Assembly (NCBI RefSeq): GCF_019278565.1
Contig: NZ_CP058988.1
Span: 4,278,001-4,342,000 of the forward strand
DNA length: 64,000 nt
DNA from: Cellulophaga sp. HaHa_2_95
GTDB taxonomy: Bacteria > Bacteroidota > Bacteroidia > Flavobacteriales > Flavobacteriaceae
Reading direction: 5' to 3'
Numbering within the stretch: position 1 is the stretch's first letter; each line of letters begins with the position of its first letter. A program made the position numbers and the translations under genes. This document shows positions 57,328 to 64,000 of this stretch, piece after piece. The notes under the pieces are model-generated. The model saw nothing but the letters and a program-made list of their open reading frames with translations, was not told where the DNA came from and searched no databases.

Positions 57328-57399
57328 GCGAAAGTAGCTCAGGGGTAGAGCATCACCTTGCCAAGGTGGAGGTCGAGGGTTCGAATCCCTTTTTTCGCT
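57328..57399 (+). tRNA. tRNA-Gly (GCC)
   Basis: Cloverleaf with acceptor GCGAAAG/TTTTCGC, anticodon loop CTTGCCAAG giving anticodon GCC, and T-arm GAGGG-TTCGAAT-CCCTT. The acceptor has G-U at the last pair. No encoded CCA. Confidence 0.95.
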
Positions 57400-57460
57400 C
57401 TGTATTAAACAGTATATTTATATATGTTTAAACAATGATCCTAGCCGTAGTGGCAAATAG

Positions 57461-57544
57461 GCTCGAGTGGTGGAATTGGTAGACACGTTGGACTTAAAAT
57501 CCAATGGACATTAGTCCGTGCGGGTTCAAGTCCCGCCTCGAGTA
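57461..57544 (+). tRNA. tRNA-Leu (TAA)
   Basis: A class II tRNA with long variable arm. The anticodon loop ACTTAAAAT gives TAA, for UUA/UUG codons. T-arm GCGGG-TTCAAGT-CCCGC; acceptor GCTCGAG/CTCGAGT. It lies 61 nt after tRNA-Gly and likely shares its transcript. Confidence 0.95.
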
Positions 57545-57548
57545 CAAG

Positions 57549-57588
57549 AACCCTTGTTAATCTTTATGATTTTCAAGGGTTTTTTATT
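57549..57588 (+). terminator. Terminator after tRNA-Leu
   Basis: AACCCTTG pairs with CAAGGGTT, followed by a T-run. Confidence 0.85.
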
Positions 57589-57706
57589 TCATACCAACTT
57601 TAACTGAGAAATCTTATAACCATAAAGAGCTGGTAGTTGAGCTCACTTAATAATTTTATCTATCCACTACAAGTAAAAAAATTCCTAAGTACAAGCCTAT
57701 AACTTT

Positions 57707-57714
57707 TATTTTTG
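57707..57714 (+). promoter_or_regulatory. Candidate -7 box for the PAP2 pair
   Basis: TATTTTTG, 35 nt before the first PAP2 ATG, fits TAnnTTTG. Confidence 0.35.
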
Positions 57715-57749
57715 TAATTTATAGCTGTACAATACACTCCTTAAATTCT

Positions 57750-58628
57750 ATGCAAAATCATAAAATAATTCAGAAGATAAAAATACTCCCCATCGTAGTT
57801 TTCTTCCTTATTGGCTTATGCCAGTTACAAGGACAACAATCTTTAGGAGCACAGCCTTTTTCTGATTCTACAGAAACTACATGGCAGACTTTCAAATATG
57901 ATTTAGGTAGCGTTTTTGGAGGCGTAGGCTACTCCTACACCAGACCCTTACATTGGCAAGGCAAACAATGGGCTACCCTTGGAGCTATAACCGCAGGAAC
58001 GGGAATACTTTATATTTTTGATGAAGAAACTTCTAATTTTTCGATACGCCAAAAAGAAGGAATTCCTGATTTTATAAGAGACTACGGAAGCGAATTCGGG
58101 AGCCCACAATACAACTACATGTTTACCGGAGGAGTCTACTTAACAGGCTTAGTCACCAAAAACGAAAAATTAAGACGTACTGGAGTTCTCTTAATCGCGT
58201 CTGCTACTTCCGCCGGACTACTACAGCAATTAACCAAATCTCTTGTAGGTAGAGCACGTCCCGTAAGCGGAAAAACAAAAGACACTTTTGATCCTTTTAA
58301 TCCAAGTAGAAATTTTCATTCTTTTCCTTCTGGTCATACCATGTTAGCTTTTACCAACGCCTACGCTATTGCAAAGCAATTTAAAAATCCGTGGACAAAA
58401 GCAGGTATTTATACCGTAGGGCTCATCCCTGGTGTTTCTAGAATGTGGGACGGCCAGCATTGGTTGACTGATGTAGCATTAGGAATCGCCATCAGTATCT
58501 TCACTGTAGAATCTATAGATCGGTATCTTGATGGACGATACGATGAAAAGTATAATGACCAGTCTAAGAAAGTAAGTTGGAATTTAGACTTAGGACCCGG
58601 TAAAATTGGAATTGTTGGTCGGTTTTAA
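57750..58628 (+). CDS. PAP2 family phosphatase, exported
   Basis: A 292-residue PAP2 (type 2 phosphatidic acid phosphatase) protein with an N-terminal signal-like helix. The three motifs are complete: KSLVGRARP, FPSGHTMLAF, and SRMWDGQHWLTDV. It likely dephosphorylates a lipid phosphate such as undecaprenyl diphosphate or phosphatidate; which is unknown. A second, shorter PAP2 gene follows 45 nt later. Confidence 0.9.
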   Translation: MQNHKIIQKIKILPIVVFFLIGLCQLQGQQSLGAQPFSDSTETTWQTFKYDLGSVFGGVGYSYTRPLHWQGKQWATLGAITAGTGILYIFDEETSNFSIRQKEGIPDFIRDYGSEFGSPQYNYMFTGGVYLTGLVTKNEKLRRTGVLLIASATSAGLLQQLTKSLVGRARPVSGKTKDTFDPFNPSRNFHSFPSGHTMLAFTNAYAIAKQFKNPWTKAGIYTVGLIPGVSRMWDGQHWLTDVALGIAISIFTVESIDRYLDGRYDEKYNDQSKKVSWNLDLGPGKIGIVGRF

Positions 58629-58673
58629 TCCAAGAAATTATAGTACCCTAAAAATTACTAGTTATACTATTTT

Positions 58674-59258
58674 ATGCTAGAAGAGCTTGTTAAAATTGAT
58701 CAAGACATTTTTTTATATTTAAACGGACTTGGCACACCTACCTGGGACGGATTATGGATATATCTATCTAGAACATTAAGCTTGGTTACTATTCCTATTT
58801 ACGTATTCATGCTCTACTACACCTATAGAAGTTTTGGGCTCAAAAAAACTATCTATATTGTAATTGCGGTTGTAGCACTACTATTAAGCACAGAACAACT
58901 ATCGATTATTGTAAAAAATAGCGTAGCCAGATTAAGACCTTGTCATGACGAATACATTAGTCTTCTCATGCGAAATGTAAGAAATCATTGTGGTGGCAAA
59001 TTTGGGTATTTTTCTGCCCACGCAGCTAACTCTTCAGCCTTAGCGGGATTCTTTAGTTTACTTTTTTACAAGAAAAATAAATTGATACTTTCAGGATTAG
59101 CATCTTGGGCACTCCTCGTAAGTTATAGTCGCATTTATCTAGGAGTACACTACCCTTTAGATATCATTACTGGATTAACTGTTGGCACAACATTGAGTTT
59201 CCTATACATTTTTCTACTCAAAAAACTACCTATTTTCAAGAACTCATATTTTATTTAA
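58674..59258 (+). CDS. PAP2 family phosphatase
   Basis: A 194-residue membrane PAP2 phosphatase. Motifs are KNSVARLRP, then FSAHAANSSALAG where the usual PSGH is SAH, and SRIYLGVHYPLDI. Several transmembrane helices are visible. It resembles the short bacterial undecaprenyl-diphosphatase type; assignment to that activity is inference. It follows the longer PAP2 gene, likely in one operon. Confidence 0.88.
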   Translation: MLEELVKIDQDIFLYLNGLGTPTWDGLWIYLSRTLSLVTIPIYVFMLYYTYRSFGLKKTIYIVIAVVALLLSTEQLSIIVKNSVARLRPCHDEYISLLMRNVRNHCGGKFGYFSAHAANSSALAGFFSLLFYKKNKLILSGLASWALLVSYSRIYLGVHYPLDIITGLTVGTTLSFLYIFLLKKLPIFKNSYFI

Positions 59259-59624
59259 GGCATTATTACCTTGCAATACTGCTAAGAATGCAATGCCGGT
59301 TGGTTTAATGGTTTACGTGAACTTTACATTTGACAAATACTTCTAAAAAAACTACTGAGAATTTTATTTTAAGTTTATTTTGGCTACCTTATCTGAATAG
59401 CTATTTCTTACTTGTATAAAGTACCATTCAATAGCTTCCATAACCTTCATAAATACTAATTATTGAGCACCAACATCAGTTAAAAAAGAAAAAGCAACAG
59501 ATACTTTTCCGTATTCATTTGCTTCCCTTACCACCTATTGAAATACCTAATCACTTTGAATAATAAATAGTTGAAAAAGGATTCTATTCTGTAAATCCTA
59601 AACTGCATACTTAACAAATTAAAC
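59259..59624. other. 366-nt gap before rimK
   Basis: No gene is supported here. The gap contains a promoter-like pair (TTG 59300-59302, TACATTTG 59325-59332) on the plus strand, about 285 nt before rimK. On the minus strand three short open pieces in different frames occur between about 59350 and 59600, with no recognisable homology and no start/RBS support. A small RNA or long leader is possible. Confidence 0.5.
59300..59332 (+). promoter_or_regulatory. Promoter-like element far upstream of rimK
   Basis: TTG (59300-59302), 22-nt spacer, TACATTTG (59325-59332). Transcription would start near 59340, 285 nt before rimK, implying a long leader or a separate small RNA. Confidence 0.42.
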
Positions 59625-60500
59625 ATGAAAATTGTAATCCTATCCGCAAATCAAAATCTGTATTCTACAAAAAGACTCATTGAAGCAGGTGAAAAAAAGG
59701 GACATGAAATGGTTGTCGTTAACCATACTAAATGCGACTTAGTCATTGAAAAAAAAAGACCTTGTATTGTTTACAAAGGAGAAGAAATTACCGATGTAGA
59801 TGGCGTAATTCCTAGAATTGGAGCTTCTGTAACTTTTTATGGTACAGCAGTTGTTAGGCAATTTGAAATGATGAAAGTCTTTACCGCAACGGAATCTCAG
59901 GCATTGGTGAGATCTAGAGATAAACTAAGAAGCTTACAAATTTTATCTAGAGCAGGATTGGGCTTACCCAAAACTGTTTTTAGTAATTACTCTAAAGACG
60001 TTAGCGGTGTAATTGATAAAGTAGGGGGAGCACCTCTTGTAATAAAATTATTAGAAGGTACTCAAGGCCTAGGTGTAGTTCTAGCAGATAATCGTAATTC
60101 TGCTGAATCTATTTTAGAAGCCTTTAATGGGCTACAAGCACGAGTTATCGTTCAAGAGTTCATCAAAGAAGCAAAAGGCGCAGATATTAGAGCTTTTGTT
60201 GTTGACGGAGTTGTTGTTGGCGCTATGAAAAGACAAGGTAAAGAAGGTGAATTTAGATCTAACTTACACCGTGGCGGTACAGCCAATATTATAGAATTGA
60301 CAGATGAAGAAGAAAATGCAGCTCTAAAAGCCGCTAAATGTTTAGGCTTAGGTATTGCAGGTGTAGATATGCTACAGTCTTCTCGTGGCCCATTAATATT
60401 AGAAGTAAATTCTTCTCCCGGATTAGAAGGTATTGAAATTGCTACAGGAAAGAATATTGCAGGACATATTATAAAATACGTTGAAAGAAATGCCGAATAA
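59625..60500 (+). CDS. rimK: RimK-type ATP-grasp ligase
   Basis: A 291-residue ATP-grasp protein resembling RimK, which adds glutamates to ribosomal protein S6. Visible are [37 protein letters not shown] (ATP-binding), [18 protein letters not shown] and [13 protein letters not shown] (metal site). It overlaps the next gene by 11 nt; a RimK-type ligase beside a hydrolase of the AstE/aspartoacylase family is a recurrent pairing. Whether S6 is the target here is inference. Confidence 0.92.
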   Translation: MKIVILSANQNLYSTKRLIEAGEKKGHEMVVVNHTKCDLVIEKKRPCIVYKGEEITDVDGVIPRIGASVTFYGTAVVRQFEMMKVFTATESQALVRSRDKLRSLQILSRAGLGLPKTVFSNYSKDVSGVIDKVGGAPLVIKLLEGTQGLGVVLADNRNSAESILEAFNGLQARVIVQEFIKEAKGADIRAFVVDGVVVGAMKRQGKEGEFRSNLHRGGTANIIELTDEEENAALKAAKCLGLGIAGVDMLQSSRGPLILEVNSSPGLEGIEIATGKNIAGHIIKYVERNAE

Positions 60501-61470
60501 AAAAATTAGAGTTTTAGGCCAACTTATCTTACCTGGTGAAACACATCAATTATCGCTAAATATAGCAAAACTACATACAGGCTCTACTATAGAAGTACCT
60601 GTTATAGTTTCAAGAGCTAAAGAAAGTGGCCCAACACTATTACTAACCGGCGGTATTCACGGTAATGAAATTAACGGTGTTGAGATTGTTCGAAAAATTA
60701 TATCAGAAAAATACCATATTCCCACAGCTGGCATGACTATTTGCATCCCTGTGGTGAATGTTTTCGGATTTCTTAGCCAAACTAGAGAATTTCCTGATGG
60801 TAGAGATTTGAATCGTGTTTTCCCAGGAAGTCTTCGCGGATCCCTCGCCAGCAGGTTTGCGTACCATATTGTAAAAGAGATTGTTCCACATATTGATTAC
60901 TGTATCGATTTTCATACGGGAGGCGATAGTCGTTTTAACGCACCGCAAATCAGAATTGGAAAAAATGATATAGAAAGCTTAGAGCTAGCTAAAATATTTG
61001 GCACTAGATTTATCATTACCTCAGCCAAAAGAGAAAAATCTTTTAGAGAGACCTTAAATAAGTTGAACAAGAAAGTACTCTTATTTGAAGGTGGAAAATC
61101 TTTAAACATCAATAATGAAGTTTCTAAGATTGGCTTAACTGGTGCCCTTAAAGTCATGCAACAATTGGGAATTCGTAATTTTCAAAAAGAAATAGCCACT
61201 CTAAAACCGCTAAAAGAAACTACGTATTTGGTGAGCGACTCTGCATGGATAAGAGCTAAATTCTCTGGTCTTTTTCACCCAACAGTACAACTAGGGCAGT
61301 TCGTAAATGTTGGAGACAATTTGGGAAGCTTGTCTGATCCGTTTGGTTATTTTGAGAAAAAACAAAAAGCAACTTTTTCAGGTCACATCATCTGTGTTAA
61401 TCAATCTCCTATCGTTAATCAAGGGGATGCTATTGTACATATTACCAAAAATGAAGACCCTATAACCTAA
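60490..61470 (+). CDS. AstE/aspartoacylase-like zinc carboxypeptidase-fold protein
   Basis: A 326-residue protein of the succinylglutamate desuccinylase/aspartoacylase family. The zinc site is [14 protein letters not shown] (HxxE) and [19 protein letters not shown] is the substrate loop. The C-terminal domain resembles the family's beta-sandwich. ATG at 60490 lies inside the rimK end; an upstream TTG would lengthen the overlap. The link to RimK suggests it may remove or process glutamyl tails, but this is inference. Confidence 0.88.
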   Translation: MPNKKIRVLGQLILPGETHQLSLNIAKLHTGSTIEVPVIVSRAKESGPTLLLTGGIHGNEINGVEIVRKIISEKYHIPTAGMTICIPVVNVFGFLSQTREFPDGRDLNRVFPGSLRGSLASRFAYHIVKEIVPHIDYCIDFHTGGDSRFNAPQIRIGKNDIESLELAKIFGTRFIITSAKREKSFRETLNKLNKKVLLFEGGKSLNINNEVSKIGLTGALKVMQQLGIRNFQKEIATLKPLKETTYLVSDSAWIRAKFSGLFHPTVQLGQFVNVGDNLGSLSDPFGYFEKKQKATFSGHIICVNQSPIVNQGDAIVHITKNEDPIT

Positions 61471-61494
61471 CGTTCGCAAAACTTAGGTAAATAC

Positions 61495-61533
61495 AAAAAA
61501 AGGCTCAAGAAAATTATTCTTGAGCCTTTTTTA
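61495..61533. terminator. Bidirectional terminator
   Basis: AAAAAAGGCTCAAGA pairs with TCTTGAGCCTTTTTT, between two convergent genes, with T-runs on both strands. Confidence 0.93.
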
Positions 61534-61552
61534 TTTCCTATTCTGAAGTTTC

Positions 61553-61774
61553 TTACACGACAAGCTTTCCGTTAAGACGCTTATCTATCTTACGCTTAAT
61601 CACTGTTAAACGCTTCATAACGTCCATTAGCTCTGTATCTTTACTTTCCTTGTATATTTCGTTTAGTGCCAATATCAAGGTTTTTGCTTCTCTTGAAGCC
61701 TCTACTCTATCGCTAGTTGTCATACCTGACATTTTTCGCCCTTCAAATTCTAATGCTTTTTCTAATACATCCAT
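61553..61774 (-). CDS. Small conserved hypothetical protein
   Basis: A 73-residue, mostly helical, charged protein (LEKALEFEGRKMSGMTTSDRVEASREAKTL). I do not recognise a family. No in-frame ATG, GTG or TTG occurs upstream before a stop, so the ATG at 61774 stands. It ends just before a shared terminator. Coding is supported by regular composition and the well-placed terminator. Confidence 0.65.
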   Translation of the reverse strand: MDVLEKALEFEGRKMSGMTTSDRVEASREAKTLILALNEIYKESKDTELMDVMKRLTVIKRKIDKRLNGKLVV

Positions 61775-62045
61775 AGCTACATTTTTTAAATCTACCTTGT
61801 CTATAAATTCATTCTGTTCAAATACAACGATAATTTAAGACCCTTTATTATAAAATTCAAACATATTTTAGTTCCACAGTTAATGCAAATAAATAAATTC
61901 AAAAGTATAAAATCTTATAAACAAATCTACAAAATACCTAATTATACCAAACCATGAAATTTGCAATTAATAATATTTTAACCCTATTTGAATATAAGAA
62001 GATCCTATCAACCTAATAAAGGTTAATTAAATATAACTAAAAAAA

Positions 62046-63626
62046 CTATTGCTTGAGATTTTTTATTACCCATTCTAGTTCTGGGTCTTCATCGTTAGCC
62101 CTATTTTCTTTGGTGGGAACAATACGCACATCTGGCTTTATACCGTATCCTACTTCTTTATGTTCGTAGGGAGATTGTATGTGTAACATTCCAAAACTGA
62201 TCGTCACTTTTGAATTTGGCAACTGAATAAACTTACTAATTCCCGCAACTGTTCCGTTATAGTGCCCCCCTGTTTCTTCGCCCACAAATGTTGCCCTACC
62301 TGAACCTTTTAAGGCCGTTGAAAGAATTGAAGATGCAGAAAAAGAATTTCCATTAATTAAAACATATAACGCTCCATCAAAATGGAGCTCTTTGGGCTTT
62401 TTATTCTCTTTAGACGTTTTGAACTTATAATATAATACACCATCTTTCTTATGCGTTCTTGTATATTCTAACGGTACGGTAACTGGTGCTACAATAACAC
62501 CAAGCACATTTAACAAAAAGGGATTTCTACGAGATATAAGTCCTTTATGAAAAGGGATTCTGGTTTTACTTTCTCCCTTACGTATAAATTGATGTTCTTT
62601 ATCTGTTAAGTAAGCATACAAAAGAGCTATCTCATCTAACCTACCTCCTGTATTATCTCGGAGATCTAATACCAGTGTTTTAGCTTTAGCAGCCACTATC
62701 TTTTGAAAAGATTCTTCATAAAAATTGGAGTACGGACCATTTGAGAACCCTCTGATTTTCATATACGCTACCATACTATCTTGCTCTAGAAACCTAAAAT
62801 TGCGCGTACACTGGTTTTTACTTTTGTCAAAACCGTATTTAGAATTATCCTTTCTCTTAATTTTATCCAAACGCTTTTTATCCTTCTTCTCTTGCTTTGT
62901 AAGTAGAGGCTCTTTTATGGTGGAGTCTTTTGGCATTTTCTTTACATTTGAAGAATCTTTTGGAATGGTCCTCAGCATTTTTGAGAAAACAGAATCTTTA
63001 TGCCTAAGTTTTAACTCCAAGCTATCTAAACGTCCCTTATCTCGTAAATAGAAACCCGAAAAACGCAAGGCGACAAACCTATCTTTAAACGTAGTATTAT
63101 ACCCATCTGAAGAAAATACATGCTGGTAATTAGACACCAAATCCTCTATAGGCTCCTTATTCACCGCTAATACTTCTGCTCCTACAAGCGTACTATCTAA
63201 ACCATAATTATCTCTTATTAGAAAGGCATCATCCACCTTCTCAAAAGCAAGATCATAAAATTCAAATTTATTTTTTCTACGTAGTTTACGTTCTTTTTTT
63301 GTAAATCTTGAAAATGGCGGACTCATAGAAATATGACCTTGTCTCACCTCTGAAACTACCGGCGCCAACTTCTTATAAAAGTTAGTACTAGCCATAGGTG
63401 CATCTATGGTTCCTTTTAAACTATCAAATTTACGATCTAAATCTTCCTCCGTTATAAACTGGTACAACCTAGGATGTAGCTTTTTTAATTTGGCATAGAC
63501 ATAATCTACATCTTCACGCAGCTCCTCTACCGTATGCAATTCTGTAATTTGATGGTTATAGCTCTTTACACTCACACATGATGTGATCACCAAAAACAAT
63601 AAAAAAACTAAACATTTAACTCTCAT
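62046..63626 (-). CDS. S41 family peptidase, lipoprotein
   Basis: A 526-residue C-terminal-processing-type (S41) protease. The signal ends in a lipobox, VITSC, so it is probably lipid-anchored; the N-terminal region TVEELREDVDYVYAKLKKLHPRLY is typical of the Bacteroidetes members. The protease domain has VLDLRDNTGGRLDE and the catalytic Ser in NGNSFSASSILSTALKG, with VGEETGGHYNG. ATG at 63626 keeps the lipobox; an upstream GTG does not add a better signal. It is divergent from the SanA-like gene. Confidence 0.9.
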   Translation of the reverse strand: MRVKCLVFLLFLVITSCVSVKSYNHQITELHTVEELREDVDYVYAKLKKLHPRLYQFITEEDLDRKFDSLKGTIDAPMASTNFYKKLAPVVSEVRQGHISMSPPFSRFTKKERKLRRKNKFEFYDLAFEKVDDAFLIRDNYGLDSTLVGAEVLAVNKEPIEDLVSNYQHVFSSDGYNTTFKDRFVALRFSGFYLRDKGRLDSLELKLRHKDSVFSKMLRTIPKDSSNVKKMPKDSTIKEPLLTKQEKKDKKRLDKIKRKDNSKYGFDKSKNQCTRNFRFLEQDSMVAYMKIRGFSNGPYSNFYEESFQKIVAAKAKTLVLDLRDNTGGRLDEIALLYAYLTDKEHQFIRKGESKTRIPFHKGLISRRNPFLLNVLGVIVAPVTVPLEYTRTHKKDGVLYYKFKTSKENKKPKELHFDGALYVLINGNSFSASSILSTALKGSGRATFVGEETGGHYNGTVAGISKFIQLPNSKVTISFGMLHIQSPYEHKEVGYGIKPDVRIVPTKENRANDEDPELEWVIKNLKQ

Positions 63627-63757
63627 AAATATGCTGCTAAGTGTCACCCTATGCTATGGAATGATTTGTAAAACAATAAACCTTGAAATTACTATTTTAC
63701 TTGAAAAAGACTAACAGAATAAGGTTTTAATTATCTTTATTCCTAAGTTTATAAAAT

Positions 63758-64000
63758 ATGCTTAAAAGAATTCTAAAAGTAATTGCCGTAAGTATCGTGT
63801 TCTTTTTTGCGATACTATTTATATGCAATTACATTATTGATACGTCTACAGAAGAACAAACATACACATCAGTAGATAAAATACCTACCAATAAAGTTGG
63901 CCTAATTTTAGGAACTGCGAAGAGACTGGTATCTGGTCATCCCAATCCCTACTACACGAATAGAATTACCGCTACTATAGCCTTGTATAAGGCTAATAAA
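63758..64000 (+). CDS. SanA/ElyC-like (DUF218) membrane protein, 3'-truncated
   Basis: The first 81 codons are in the window. An N-terminal membrane helix (VIAVSIVFFFAILFICNYII) is followed by GLILGTAKRLVSGHPNPYY and NRITATIALYKANK, the start of the DUF218 domain as in SanA (vancomycin high-temperature exclusion). It lacks its C terminus because the window ends. Family is moderately sure. Confidence 0.72.
   Translation, partial: MLKRILKVIAVSIVFFFAILFICNYIIDTSTEEQTYTSVDKIPTNKVGLILGTAKRLVSGHPNPYYTNRITATIALYKANK

Noticed and set aside
59350..59600. Possible decayed gene on the minus strand in the rimK gap
   Set aside because: Three short open pieces in different frames look faintly coding, but there is no recognisable homology, and random AT-rich sequence can explain them.
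1..64000. CRISPR arrays, insertion sequences, integrases, toxin-antitoxin or defence genes
   Set aside because: No repeat-spacer pattern, transposase motifs or terminal repeats were seen on either strand, and all genes fit core functions.

Overview
The window is about 64 kb of AT-rich, densely coding chromosome from a member of the Bacteroidetes, most likely a marine Flavobacteriaceae species; the genus cannot be named from sequence alone. Supporting signs are a GLPGLI protein paired with a TonB-receptor-like barrel, DUF5686, DUF6089 and 2TM-domain proteins, TonB-C-terminal proteins, a flavobacterial-type MetX-aspartokinase-homoserine dehydrogenase fusion, and many upstream regions carrying the Bacteroidetes -7 box TAnnTTTG. 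I see no prophage, insertion sequence, integron or CRISPR array. The region looks like core genome.

Left part (1-12.6 kb): the 3' part of an arylsulfotransferase-like gene is followed, on the minus strand, by a sulfur amino-acid block. A SAM-I riboswitch leads metY, then a 1128-residue MetX-aspartokinase-homoserine dehydrogenase fusion, then metZ. Just upstream, metK has its own leader that matches a different SAM-sensing RNA, SAM-II, including the pseudoknot pairing. Synthesis of homoserine, homocysteine and SAM thus appears to be under two unrelated SAM-responsive RNAs. A TonB-receptor-like barrel and a GLPGLI protein follow.

12.8-31 kb: deoxynucleoside kinase, App1-like phosphatase, a K+-dependent-type membrane pyrophosphatase next to a soluble pyrophosphatase, a DUF5686 protein, pyruvate dehydrogenase E1 beta divergent from etfBA across a perfect 28-bp palindrome, a DUF151-UVR protein, a NupC transporter, thyA, two TonB-C-terminal proteins, a CBM48 protein, a class V aminotransferase, a 2TM protein, folA and murI.

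31-44 kb: an envelope-biogenesis run on the minus strand (nadK, DUF6089, uppS, bamA, two OmpH/Skp-like chaperones) with a CBS protein; then, on the plus strand, pdxJ with an esterase, a small membrane protein, and the protein quality-control run tig, clpP, clpX.

44-64 kb: alpha/beta hydrolase, GH3-family protein, DUF2797, AsmA-like protein, queuosine-precursor transporter with SppA, an HPPK-deoxynucleoside kinase fusion, a TrmH-type methyltransferase, mutS, tRNA-Gly and tRNA-Leu, two PAP2 phosphatases, rimK overlapping an AstE/aspartoacylase-like gene, a small conserved protein, an S41 lipoprotein peptidase, and the 5' end of a SanA-like gene cut by the window edge.

The best candidates for closer study are the paired SAM-I/SAM-II control of neighbouring methionine loci, the two enzyme fusions (MetX-AK-HSD and HPPK-dNK), the palindrome over the etfBA promoter, and a promoter-like element 285 nt upstream of rimK. 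I did not find a convincing wholly new system.
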